NCBI RefSeq assembly: GCF_002933275.1
Contig: NZ_PSSX01000007.1
Location: 62,001-126,000, forward strand
Direction of reading: 5' to 3'
Length of the DNA stretch: 64,000 nt
Source of the DNA: Marinobacter maroccanus
GTDB taxonomy: Bacteria; Pseudomonadota; Gammaproteobacteria; Pseudomonadales; Oleiphilaceae
In this document: positions 39,041-47,774 of the stretch, piece by piece
How the letters are laid out: every line of letters starts with the position of its first letter
How positions within the stretch are numbered: position 1 is the stretch's first letter
The notes under the pieces: model-generated
Told to the model about the DNA's origin: nothing
The model's input: only the letters and a program-made list of their open reading frames with translations
The model's database searches: none
Program-made: the position numbers and the translations under genes

Positions 39041-40225
39041 GTGACAAACGTCAATATTCCCAGCTCTCCGGATTCCAACACAGAACTCGCTTTTCCTTTC
39101 CCCTCGCTTGGAGGTGAGGATCTTCAGGCCTATAACACGCTTGTCAGCACCCTTTACCGTTGCCTACATGACAACTCCGGCTTCCAACCTTTCTTTGATG
39201 CTTTTAAGCACCATTTCAAAGCCCTGCAAGGCGGAATTCTCGGGCTGTCAAGCAACCCACAGCGCATGATTTATGGCTGGACGTTTGGCTACCCGGAGGG
39301 CTTTGAAGAGTGGTATATCAACAGTGATCTGCCTGAACGGGATGAAGCCCTGACCCGTTATCGCCAGCTTCCCCCGCGCCAGTTCGACTCCTTTCTTCGA
39401 GGTGATACCAGTCGCACCATTCTCGATATTCTGGGCCCGGAAAGCCGTGCCTGGGCCGAGCAGGTCGGCATGGGCGATAGTGCTGGGATGCTTGTCACAC
39501 AGGAAAACGGGGACAGCGTGGTGTTCATGGCCAACCGACACAAGGAGTTCGGCCCCTACACTGATAACGAACTTCTGCAGATGAATCTGTTGGCTCCTCA
39601 TATCGAGAATGCCGTTGCTCTGCACCTGAAGCTGTATAAGACTCGCAGCGACAATGAAAACCTGGCGACAGCACTAAACCACGTGAAAAAACCGCTCATT
39701 GTCTTCAATGCACTGGGCAATGTTGCGCAGGCAAACGACGCGGCCCATGCTCTTATGGAAAACAGCAGGAGCATGTCCATTAACGATTCCGGGAGACTGC
39801 AGAGCACCGACCGTCAGATGACCCGCAAGCTTCAGGATGCCATCACCACCTGCATCGTCCTCTCTCACAAGGGCATTCTTTCGCCACAAACCGTCTTTAC
39901 CAGTCGCGGCCAAGAACCTATCGCCGTCTGCCTGACGCCACTGATCGCCGATAGTGCCGAGAATAACGGCGTCTTGGCAGAGCTGTTCAGTTTTGACCCC
40001 TCACTGGAACCGGACCAGGAACGACTGCAGACACTTTTCCACTGCACACCGACAGAAGCCGCTGTCGCCGCGCTTCTGGCCCAGGGCCTGAGCGCCAGCG
40101 ATGTCGCCGAAAGAAAGCAGATTTCCATCCACACCGCCCGCCAACATATTAAGAGCCTGCTGGCGAAAAACGGCTATCGCAAACAGACCGAACTGGTGTC
40201 CATGCTGGTCCGGGCATTGGCCTGA
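39041..40225 (+). CDS. LuxR-family transcriptional regulator
   Basis: The 394-residue protein has a C-terminal LuxR helix-turn-helix (about 330-394; FHCTPTEAAVAALLAQGLSA then SIHTARQHIKSLLAKNGY). The long N-terminal part includes a GAF/PAS-like fold (about 30-210). There is no receiver domain, so it probably responds to a small ligand. The GTG start is chosen for AAAGGA 12 bases upstream and family length. It stands between TetR and the lipoprotein gene on the same strand and may control the latter; shared TTTTACACT motifs hint at this. Confidence 0.82.
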   Translation: MTNVNIPSSPDSNTELAFPFPSLGGEDLQAYNTLVSTLYRCLHDNSGFQPFFDAFKHHFKALQGGILGLSSNPQRMIYGWTFGYPEGFEEWYINSDLPERDEALTRYRQLPPRQFDSFLRGDTSRTILDILGPESRAWAEQVGMGDSAGMLVTQENGDSVVFMANRHKEFGPYTDNELLQMNLLAPHIENAVALHLKLYKTRSDNENLATALNHVKKPLIVFNALGNVAQANDAAHALMENSRSMSINDSGRLQSTDRQMTRKLQDAITTCIVLSHKGILSPQTVFTSRGQEPIAVCLTPLIADSAENNGVLAELFSFDPSLEPDQERLQTLFHCTPTEAAVAALLAQGLSASDVAERKQISIHTARQHIKSLLAKNGYRKQTELVSMLVRALA

Positions 40226-40461
40226 CACGAGAGCCTCCGTCGAAATCTGCAATTGTTTTGATGCTTTTACACTTAATCAACAAACAATTACAGATGACAA
40301 AAACACTATTGGTTCAAAGCACTTACCATAACTCCGACTCGACAGACACCATGGAACCGGCCATTCCGTGCATCCTTATCCCCAAAATGGGGCATGTCTT
40401 GATGTAACCCCGATGCTAGTTTCGAACTGCCAAATCAATCGATTCTTAAAAAGGCAGGATT

Positions 40462-42174
40462 ATGAGCAAATTCAAGAAGTTGACTCTAGCGACAGCCATT
40501 TCCTCTGCATTCGTTCTGACCGGCTGCGGTGGTAGCAGCGGTAGTTCTTCTGATGCTGTTGATAACAACGACACGGGTGACACCGGCACCACAGCCGAAA
40601 CCGGCGTGTTCGTAGATGCCGCCGTTGCCGGCATCAATTACACCACTTCGCCGGGCGGCCAGTCCGGTCAGACCAATGAACTGGGCGAGTACAATTACGA
40701 AGCTGGCGATACCGTGGTCTTCAGCATCGGCGGCATCGACCTCCCGGCCGTCGAAGCCACCGGCCGTATCACCCCGGCCGACATGGGTAGCGGTGCTACC
40801 GACTGGAGCTCCGACCAGACCGTCGTGAACATCCTGCGTCTGCTGCAGACCCTGGATTCCGATGGCGATGCCAGCAATGGCATTACCATTACCGACGCTG
40901 TGCATACTGCTTTGCAGGACATAGATCTCGACCCCTCTGTCAGCGAGTCAGACTTCGAAACCCAGGCCAATACCGCTATCAATGCCACTGGCAACACCCT
41001 GATTGCCAGGGAAGACGCGGTTAACCACTTCAAGAGCTCCCAATCCGGCGACCTGGTCGGCAGCTGGGTCTTCGAGGAAGCCAATGGCAACGTCAACGTG
41101 CTGACCTTCCTGAATGACAGCGAATACCTTATTGCCCACTCCAAAGCTGATGACGGTGACCAGCGGGCCGCCAGTGCAGAGTACGGCGCTTACACCTGGG
41201 ACAGTGCCTCCGGTCAGCTGGAACTGACTCTGATTGACGAATCAGACCTCAGTGGTGGTCTGATCGACAACAACTCCCCCGCAACCTGGACAATGCAGCT
41301 GAGCGACGGCGCACTCGTATTGACGTCTGTCGAAGAAAGCGAAGAAGTCAGGTTTGAAGCCGTGCGCAATACCCAGGACAGCCTGATCGGCAGCTGGTAC
41401 CTCGGCGAAGGGTTTAACGAGCAGAAACAAATCGATCGTCACAACGTGCTGACCATTCTCGATGACAGCACCTACGTGATTGTTCACAACGACAATGGCG
41501 AAGTTTACGACGGCGACATCGTCGAGGCGGTTTCCTCCGAGTGGGGCACCTACAGCTTCAACGGTTCCACGTTTGCGGTAACCTCAGTATCGGCCGAACT
41601 GGACGGGCCTGGAGGACTGTTTGACGACCCAGCGAAAGACGACGGCGGAAATGGCTTCGTCAATGGTCCGGCGGAGCTCCACCCGACCGGACAGCTCACA
41701 CTATCCGACAACCTTCCGGTTGCTGAAGGAGGCGAGCCATTCACCCTCCGTCGCCTGGGTCGCTATGCGGTCACGCTTAAGGACTTCGAGGGCGATACCA
41801 AGCGGGTCTACGTCGAGGTCAGCGGCAACGACTTTATCGGTGGGGTTACCCAGACCCTCAGCTTTGCCGATATCGATGGCGTAACGTCAGCCGAGGCTGG
41901 CATCTACAACATGGATGCTCCGGAGAGTGCAACCATCGATCTGGTGCTGAACCAGGATGGCAGCGGTTACATGGACTTTGATGTCACTGGCGACCAAAAC
42001 CAAATCGACAGCAACGGTTGGTCCGTCCTGACTTCCGGCTCCCTCACTTACGTAGAGGGCGGTGCGGAATGGACCTACCTGCCGATTAAAGGTAGCAGCC
42101 CCTACACCACGCTGGTTTATCAGGGGGACATGGATCTCATGTTCATCACTGAAGTTACTGAGCAACCCCAGTAA
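40462..42174 (+). CDS. Outer-membrane-type lipoprotein with tandem beta repeats
   Basis: The 570-residue protein starts with a lipoprotein signal (VLTGCGG, Cys at 22) and a Ser/Asp-rich linker. A domain follows (about 48-105) with VFVDAAVAGINYTT and NELGEYNYEAGD, common in secreted gammaproteobacterial lipoproteins. Two related repeats come next: GSWVFEEANGNVNVLTFLND (about 197) with EYGAYTW, and GSWYLGEGF...HNVLTILDD (about 311) with EWGTYSF. Acidic residues dominate. The function is unknown; surface exposure is likely. It has an AAGGCAGG site and follows the LuxR gene by 236 bases holding a TTTTACACT motif. Confidence 0.72.
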   Translation: MSKFKKLTLATAISSAFVLTGCGGSSGSSSDAVDNNDTGDTGTTAETGVFVDAAVAGINYTTSPGGQSGQTNELGEYNYEAGDTVVFSIGGIDLPAVEATGRITPADMGSGATDWSSDQTVVNILRLLQTLDSDGDASNGITITDAVHTALQDIDLDPSVSESDFETQANTAINATGNTLIAREDAVNHFKSSQSGDLVGSWVFEEANGNVNVLTFLNDSEYLIAHSKADDGDQRAASAEYGAYTWDSASGQLELTLIDESDLSGGLIDNNSPATWTMQLSDGALVLTSVEESEEVRFEAVRNTQDSLIGSWYLGEGFNEQKQIDRHNVLTILDDSTYVIVHNDNGEVYDGDIVEAVSSEWGTYSFNGSTFAVTSVSAELDGPGGLFDDPAKDDGGNGFVNGPAELHPTGQLTLSDNLPVAEGGEPFTLRRLGRYAVTLKDFEGDTKRVYVEVSGNDFIGGVTQTLSFADIDGVTSAEAGIYNMDAPESATIDLVLNQDGSGYMDFDVTGDQNQIDSNGWSVLTSGSLTYVEGGAEWTYLPIKGSSPYTTLVYQGDMDLMFITEVTEQPQ

Positions 42175-42194
42175 GGCGGGTGTTATCTGCCTCA

Positions 42195-43118
42195 TCAGAG
42201 CCCGCCATCGCGGGCTCTGCAACTTTGGCAACCGAGACGCTCCCTTTCGAGCAGTTGCCGTTTACGATCCAACCCCCACCGATAGCCACCAAGGGAGCCG
42301 TCGCTTCGTAATACCCGATGGCAGGGAATCAATACCGCGATGCGGTTTCGTCCGCAGGCGGAGGCCACTGCGCGAACGGCTTTGGGCTCTCCCAGTCGCT
42401 TTGCCAGCTCCGTGTAACTCACCACCTCACCTTCGCGAACGCTCAGCAGGAGTTTCCAGACCCGTGTCTGGAAAGCGGTACCACGGATATCCAGAGGTAC
42501 GTCCGGTCTAGGCGTGTTCTGGCTCAAATGTTCATCCAGAGCCAACATCCACGCATCCAGCTCTGGCGATGCCTTTGCCTCAGACGGAGAGAGCCGGGCC
42601 TTCGGAAACTCATTCTGCAACTGATCTCGCAGTGCCGTCTCGTCATCGCCGAATTCGGCAAAACACACGCCCTGATCAGTGGCAGCCATCATCAGTAGAC
42701 CGAGTGAGGTTGCCCTGCAGGCATAGGCAATGGTTTCACCTTCCCCACCCTTGCCGTAACGGGAAGGCGGCATGCCAACCTGTCGGTCCGCCTTGCCATA
42801 GACGCGACTAACGGAGCCAAAGCCGGCATCGTAGATTGCATCGGTCACGGTCTGGCCTGTTCTCAATGCCTGCTTGTAGTGGTTAAGGCGCAGTGCGTCC
42901 TGATAAGCCTTTGGTGAGACACCGAAGGTTTCCTTGAACACCCTTTGTACTCGGGATGGGGACAACCCAACGACTGCACCAAGGTCGGCAAGGCTCAACG
43001 GCTCATCTGGCCGGCTCTCGATGTATCTGGCCAGTGCAACCATGCGATCGGCAATGGGGATGGATGATTCAGCCTCACACTCTCTCTCGTCACGCATCGG
43101 GGTTCGGGAACTTGCCAT
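42195..43118 (-). CDS. AraC-type regulator fused to O6-methylguanine-DNA methyltransferase (Ada-like)
   Basis: The 307-residue protein combines an AraC helix-turn-helix domain (about 25-120; LADLGAVVGLSPSRVQRVFKE) with a MGMT domain (about 135-295) whose acceptor cysteine lies in IPCHRVLRSDG. Unlike E. coli Ada it lacks the N-terminal zinc domain that repairs phosphotriesters and switches Ada on, so it may repair alkylated guanine or thymine and regulate by another route. AAGGAG precedes the ATG. The last codons form a hairpin (42197-42218) shared with the convergent lipoprotein gene end. Confidence 0.88.
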   Translation of the reverse strand: MASSRTPMRDERECEAESSIPIADRMVALARYIESRPDEPLSLADLGAVVGLSPSRVQRVFKETFGVSPKAYQDALRLNHYKQALRTGQTVTDAIYDAGFGSVSRVYGKADRQVGMPPSRYGKGGEGETIAYACRATSLGLLMMAATDQGVCFAEFGDDETALRDQLQNEFPKARLSPSEAKASPELDAWMLALDEHLSQNTPRPDVPLDIRGTAFQTRVWKLLLSVREGEVVSYTELAKRLGEPKAVRAVASACGRNRIAVLIPCHRVLRSDGSLGGYRWGLDRKRQLLERERLGCQSCRARDGGL

Positions 43119-43256
43119 GCTCTGACTCCTTCATGTACACACAACCAATCAGCCATATGATGCGCGTTTGCTGCGCCCCCTTCCATCCGATTCTTGCGGG
43201 CGCTACATTGACCGTCTATCAACAAAAAAACGAACAAATTCCTTGAGGTCAGCACT

Positions 43257-44027
43257 ATGTCGGAACAAATGGCAATCCCATCAAAAAAAGGCGAAGTCAG
43301 TGAGGAGGAGTGGCAGCTTCGCGTTGACCTTGCCGCCGCCTACCGCCTGATTGCTCTCTACGGCTGGGACGACCTTATCTTCACTCATCTCTCGGTGCGG
43401 ATTCCCGGTGACGAGCATCATTTCCTGATCAACCCCTATGGCATGATGTTCGAGGAAATTACGGCTTCCAGCCTGGTGCGCATTGACCAGGAAGGCAACA
43501 AAATCAATCCTGACGATTTCGACATCAACCCGGCCGGTTTCACCATTCACAGTGCCATCCACGCGGTTCGTGAAGATGCCGCCTGCGTGATGCATACCCA
43601 CACCACGGCCGGTGTGGCCGTCTCAGCCCAGAAGGAAGGTCTGTTGCCTCTGTCGCAGCAGAGCCTGTTTCCGCTGTCGGGACTGGCGTACCACGATTAC
43701 GAAGGCGTGGCGCTGCGCGAAGACGAGAAAGCGCGCCTGCAGGCAGATCTGGGCCATGCCCGGTTCATGATCCTGCGCAACCACGGCCTGCTGACCACGG
43801 GGCCCAGCGTGGCCGAGGCCTTCCTGAACATGTACATCCTGCAGCGCGCCTGCGAGGTCCAGATTCAGGCCATGTCCGGGGGCCAGCCGCTGGTACGTAT
43901 TCCCGATACCATTCTCAGCTCCATTCGGGAACAGGCCAAAAAGGTCACCAAGGGCATGGGCGGCAATCTTGCCTGGCCGGGGCTTCTCCGGAAGCTGGAC
44001 CGTATCGATCCTGGCTTCCGGAGCTGA
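43257..44027 (+). CDS. Class II aldolase/adducin family protein
   Basis: The 256-residue protein has the aldolase II fold: GWDDLIFTHLSVRIPG near 37, the metal-binding HTHT (about residue 104), and FMILRNHGLLTTGPS near 172 with another metal His. The family includes L-fuculose- and L-ribulose-phosphate aldolases, but this subgroup (MSEQ start, 250-260 residues) is the adducin-like type of unproven substrate. TTGAGG precedes the ATG. It stands alone on the plus strand, converging on the glutamine-synthetase-like gene with 18 bases between stops. Confidence 0.85.
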   Translation: MSEQMAIPSKKGEVSEEEWQLRVDLAAAYRLIALYGWDDLIFTHLSVRIPGDEHHFLINPYGMMFEEITASSLVRIDQEGNKINPDDFDINPAGFTIHSAIHAVREDAACVMHTHTTAGVAVSAQKEGLLPLSQQSLFPLSGLAYHDYEGVALREDEKARLQADLGHARFMILRNHGLLTTGPSVAEAFLNMYILQRACEVQIQAMSGGQPLVRIPDTILSSIREQAKKVTKGMGGNLAWPGLLRKLDRIDPGFRS

Positions 44028-44045
44028 CATCACGCCGTGTAGCTA

Positions 44046-45404
44046 TCAGAACATCTTCAGATAACGGTCGACCTCCCAGGACGACACGTGGTTCTGATAG
44101 CTCTCCCACTCTGCTTTCTTGTACTCAGTGAAGCTCTTGAACATGGCTTCACCGAAGACTTCCTTCGCTAGCGGATCGGCCTCGAAAGCCTCCACCGCCT
44201 CGCCCAGGTTCCGGGGCAGATACTCGATGCCCCGCTCGGCAATCTCAGCATCGCTGTAGTTGTACATGTTCTCGTGGTGGGGTGCGCCTGCGTCCAGACC
44301 TTCACGGATGCCCTCCAGGCCGGCGGCTAGGATCAGAGCACTGCCGAGATAGGGATTGCAGGCAATGTCCGCGGCACGGCATTCAATGCGCCCGCCCATG
44401 CCGGGAATCCGGATCATGTTGGTGCGGTTGTTAGAGCCATAGCACATGAACACCGGCGCCCAGGTGGAACCGGACATGCTGCCCTGGCGCACCAGCCGCT
44501 TGTAGCTGTTTACCGTCGGGGCGATCACCGCGCTGATGGCAGCGCCGTGTTTCAGCACACCGGCTGTAAAGTGATAGGCGATCTTGCTGATACCACAGTT
44601 ATGCAGGTCGTCGCCCCTGGGCTCGAACAGGTTTTCGCCGGTCTTCAGGTCCGCCAGCGACATGTTGTAGTGGGCACCACTGCCGGTGCGGTCGGCAAAG
44701 GGCTTGGGCATGAAGCTGGCGAAAGCGCCATGTTTGCGGGCGATCTCATTCGCCATCATCCGGAAGAACACCAGGCGATCAGACATGGTCAGGGCGTCGG
44801 CGTATTTGAAATCGGTCTCGAACTGGCCGTTGGCGTCTTCGTGATCGAAAGAATAGACGTCCCAGCCCAACTCGTTCATGGCATCCACCAGCTCATCCAG
44901 GATCGGCAGGTTGTCCATGAGCGTGCGGGGGTCATAACAGGGCTTGCCCAGAGTGTCCCGTTCACTGAGGGGTGCAAAACCGCCATCCTCGGTGTTCCGG
45001 AACAGGAAAAACTCGGTCTCAATACCCAGGTTGAAGCGATAACCCATATCAGCAGCAGCAGTGAGCTGGCGCCGGAGAATATTCCGGGAACAGGCCTCAA
45101 ACGGTTCGCCGTTCAGAAACAGGTTGCCCGGAAACCACGCCAGTTGACGATTCCAGGGGCAGATCGCCAGCCCATCGGGATCCGGCATGGAGGCAACCTC
45201 GTCGTCGGAGATATCCTGGGGCACGCCATCCAGGGCAGCTCCAGTGTATAGCTCGGAGCCTTCCATCATCTGCCCCAGGTGAGCCACGGGCACGAACTTG
45301 CCCTTGGTCACACCGTGGATGTCCACGTAGCTGGCAATGGCGTATTTCACACCCGCTTCTGTGAGCTTCTCTTTCAGGGCCTGGGTGTTGGTCAATTCCT
45401 TCAT
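44046..45404 (-). CDS. Type III glutamine synthetase-like ligase (GlnT / gamma-glutamylmethylamide synthetase family)
   Basis: The 452-residue ligase has the two GS catalytic blocks: YVDIHGVTKGKFVP near 26, and FMPKPFADRTGSGAHYNMSL near 258 (the KP-F-GSG-H pattern). IECRAADIACNPYLGSALIL carries the metal/nucleotide Arg and Asn. The start at 45404 (MKELTNT) is chosen with GGAG upstream. Homologues include gamma-glutamylmethylamide synthetase and GlnT; ordinary glutamine synthesis is less likely as there is no adenylylation Tyr motif (NLYDLPP). It is divergent from the MetX-like hydrolase and may glutamylate an amine or fix ammonium from guanidine breakdown. Confidence 0.82.
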   Translation of the reverse strand: MKELTNTQALKEKLTEAGVKYAIASYVDIHGVTKGKFVPVAHLGQMMEGSELYTGAALDGVPQDISDDEVASMPDPDGLAICPWNRQLAWFPGNLFLNGEPFEACSRNILRRQLTAAADMGYRFNLGIETEFFLFRNTEDGGFAPLSERDTLGKPCYDPRTLMDNLPILDELVDAMNELGWDVYSFDHEDANGQFETDFKYADALTMSDRLVFFRMMANEIARKHGAFASFMPKPFADRTGSGAHYNMSLADLKTGENLFEPRGDDLHNCGISKIAYHFTAGVLKHGAAISAVIAPTVNSYKRLVRQGSMSGSTWAPVFMCYGSNNRTNMIRIPGMGGRIECRAADIACNPYLGSALILAAGLEGIREGLDAGAPHHENMYNYSDAEIAERGIEYLPRNLGEAVEAFEADPLAKEVFGEAMFKSFTEYKKAEWESYQNHVSSWEVDRYLKMF

Positions 45405-45558
45405 CCTGTTTTTCTCCGGCCCGTCATGCGGGCAATCAGTTTGAGTTCTGGCACGTTTCTTTCTTTGTTTTTGCCATTCAACATACATGCCAGCGTGTAT
45501 ATATAAGAGCGAACACAAGAGACCTCAGGCAACCAGTCAGCCTGAAAGAGAGGAAAAA

Positions 45559-46590
45559 ATGGCGCCGAAGCAATGGCTTGTAGAGGATTATGAAGCGGGC
45601 GACCTGCCGCTGGCCTGCGGCGAAACGCTTTACTCCGCACGATTGCGGTACCACCGGATCGGCGAGCTGAACGCACCAAAAGACAACCTGATTCTGCTGC
45701 CCACGTACTATGGTGGTGCAGCGGCGGGTAATCAGCCCTGGATTGGCGATCACAGTCCGCTGGATCCGGGCCGCTACTGCATTGTTATTCCGTCGTTGAT
45801 CGGAGCCGGGGAATCCTCCTCCCCCTCAAACACCGCCGGACACCAGGCCGGCCCGGGCTTTCCCGCAGTGAGTCTGTACGACAACGTCATGCTGCAAAAA
45901 CGGTTGGTTGAAGAAGTATTCGATGACGCCCGGATTGCCCTGGTGATGGGCTGGTCCATGGGCGGAATGCAGGCGCTTCAGTGGGGCTGCCTGTTTCCGG
46001 AGAAGGTGCATTCGGTGCTGGCCACCTGCTGTACCGCACGATGCTACCCCCACAACCAGGTGTTTCTGGAAGGTGTAAAAGCTGCCCTGACCTGCGACCA
46101 GAGTTTTGAAAACGGCTACTACCGCAAACCACCGGAACGGGGACTCCGGGCCTTCGGCCGGGTTTACGCTGGCTGGGCCTATTCCCAGGCATTCTTCCGC
46201 CACCAACTCTGGCACAACCTCGGTTTCGGCTCCATTGAGGAGCTGTTGCGGTTCTGGGAACAGGATCACCTGGGCCAGGACGCCAACAACCTTCTGGCAG
46301 TGCTGGATACCTGGCAGCGGGGCGATATCAGCGATAACCCGGTATTCAGGAAGGATTATGACTCCGCCCTTGCCGCGATCACCATGCCCACCCGGATCAT
46401 GCCCAGCACAACAGATCTCTATTTTGTGGCAGAGGATGCCATGCAGGATTGTGCTGGCATGCCAGGAGCCACTTTTGATCCCATCCACTCGAATTGGGGC
46501 CATATCGCAGGGGGTGCTGCCCGGGAGCGGGAAAGCCACGAACAGATTCTGGCAGCGGCCCGATTGCTGCTCGCGGGAGAAGCGTCATGA
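45559..46590 (+). CDS. Alpha/beta hydrolase, homoserine acetyltransferase-like
   Basis: The 343-residue protein has the MetX-like fold: nucleophile Ser in VMGWSMGGMQALQW near 138, catalytic Asp in STTDLYF near 295 and His in HSNWGHIAGG near 325. True MetX enzymes carry longer substrate motifs, so activity could be hydrolysis or acyl transfer on another alcohol or amine. The ATG at 45559 has AGAGAGG upstream; the frame extends earlier without support. Its stop lies 198 bases before the second guanidine-I riboswitch and it is divergent from the GlnT-like gene. Confidence 0.8.
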   Translation: MAPKQWLVEDYEAGDLPLACGETLYSARLRYHRIGELNAPKDNLILLPTYYGGAAAGNQPWIGDHSPLDPGRYCIVIPSLIGAGESSSPSNTAGHQAGPGFPAVSLYDNVMLQKRLVEEVFDDARIALVMGWSMGGMQALQWGCLFPEKVHSVLATCCTARCYPHNQVFLEGVKAALTCDQSFENGYYRKPPERGLRAFGRVYAGWAYSQAFFRHQLWHNLGFGSIEELLRFWEQDHLGQDANNLLAVLDTWQRGDISDNPVFRKDYDSALAAITMPTRIMPSTTDLYFVAEDAMQDCAGMPGATFDPIHSNWGHIAGGAARERESHEQILAAARLLLAGEAS

Positions 46591-46788
46591 TAGAGCACCC
46601 GAACCTGTGCCGCACCAATCCGGTGCATATTTTCGACTGCGCCTTCGCCGGCATGACGCGGTTTTACCGGCTTGAAGGATATGGCACGCCACCTGCAACC
46701 TTTCCATCAGCAAATTTACAAAACCCCGATCCGTTTACAGCACCGTTCACAACACCGCAGACAGGGCGGCGAACACAACGGAAAAAAT

Positions 46789-46891
46789 GGGTAACTAGGG
46801 TTCCGGTCCGGGCAATCAAGATTCCTGGATGGCTGGTCCGAGAGTTACCGACCTCTGGGGAGGTTACACGGCGGGACAAAAGCCCGGGAGA
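46789..46891 (+). ncRNA. Guanidine-I (ykkC) riboswitch, copy 2
   Basis: It has the same conserved blocks as copy 1: CTAGGGTTCCGG at 46795, CTGGTCCGAGAG near 46833, and ACACGGCGGGACAAAAGCCC then GGGAGA to 46891. P1 is GGTAAC (46790-46795) with GTTACC (46844-46849). No thymine-tailed terminator follows. Instead GTTACCC at 46911-46917 can pair with GGGTAAC (46789-46795) and so compete with P1, and an ATCGC/GCGAT stem lies at 46896-46922. It precedes the permease gene by 68 bases and puts the transporter under guanidine control. Confidence 0.92.
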
Positions 46892-46958
46892 CTGAATCGC
46901 AAGGGACGCCGTTACCCGCGATGACCTTGCCGTGTTGTGTGACCAGAGGAGACGATTC

Positions 46959-47774
46959 ATGCGAATGATCAACCATCACCCCGGGCGCGTTTCAGCCACC
47001 CTGCTGGGCCTGCTGCCCTTCCTGTTGATCATGCTTGTCTACAGCCTGGCCTCCCAGGAGCGCCTGGCAGAAAACCCCAACGACAAACTCCTTCCGGGCC
47101 TTGAGCAGATGACCGCCGCCGTGGAACGCATGGCGTTCCAGGAAGACCGCCGAAGCGGCGACTACCTGATGGTGCAGGACACCACTGCCAGTCTGGCACG
47201 CCTGGGAATGGGCGTTGGCATTGCCGCCTTACTGGCGCTGGTGGTCGGCATTCTCAATGGCGTTTTGCCGCTGGTCAGGGCCAACCTGGCGCCACTGGTA
47301 TCTGCCCTTTCCATGGTGCCGCCGTTGGCCATATTACCCATCCTCTTCATCGTGTTCGGGCTGGGCGAGCTGTCCAAGGTCATGCTGATTGTGATCGGCA
47401 CCGCGCCCATCATGATGCGGGATGTGGCCCAGCGGGTTCGCGAACTTCCAGGCGAGCAACTGATCAAGATCCAGACCCTGGGCGCCAATTCCTGGCAGGT
47501 GATTACCCGCATGGCCCTGCCCCAGGTGCTGCCCCGCCTGATCGACGCCGTGCGCCTGAGTCTTGGCCCCGCCTGGCTGTTTCTGATTGCCGCCGAAGCG
47601 ATTGCTTCCACCGAAGGGCTCGGTTACCGGATCTTCCTGGTTCGGCGCTACCTGGCCATGGATGTAATCCTGCCCTATGTCATCTGGATCACCATTCTCG
47701 CCATTGTCATCGACCAGTGTCTGCGTCTTACCAACCGCAGACTGTTCCCCTGGTACAACGCAGGAGGCCACTGA
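46959..47774 (+). CDS. ABC transporter permease of the guanidine regulon
   Basis: The 271-residue permease is of the TauC/SsuC type with about six membrane segments and the EAA-loop region ANSWQVITRMALPQVLPRLIDAVRLSLG around 175. A periplasmic loop of about 60 residues follows the first segment. CAGAGGAGA precedes the ATG at 46959. It is coupled to the ATPase gene (TGATG overlap) and sits behind riboswitch 2. It most likely pairs with the binding protein encoded at 36937-38004, as in urea-carboxylase clusters where the three genes are contiguous. Confidence 0.87.
   Translation: MRMINHHPGRVSATLLGLLPFLLIMLVYSLASQERLAENPNDKLLPGLEQMTAAVERMAFQEDRRSGDYLMVQDTTASLARLGMGVGIAALLALVVGILNGVLPLVRANLAPLVSALSMVPPLAILPILFIVFGLGELSKVMLIVIGTAPIMMRDVAQRVRELPGEQLIKIQTLGANSWQVITRMALPQVLPRLIDAVRLSLGPAWLFLIAAEAIASTEGLGYRIFLVRRYLAMDVILPYVIWITILAIVIDQCLRLTNRRLFPWYNAGGH

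Noticed and set aside
42197..42218. Strong hairpin AGAGCCCGC/GCGGGCTCT as terminator
   Set aside because: It lies inside the last codons of the AraC-MGMT gene and lacks a thymine tract on either strand; termination could not be supported.
44046..45404. Housekeeping glutamine synthetase GlnA
   Set aside because: The adenylylation Tyr motif of GlnA type I is missing and the sequence fits the type III/GlnT-like group.
46587..46895. Small plus-strand frame starting ATGATAGAG at the hydrolase stop
   Set aside because: The overlap with the hydrolase stop is attractive, but the frame runs through the whole second guanidine-I riboswitch, whose conservation is explained by RNA structure, and the protein has no recognisable features.
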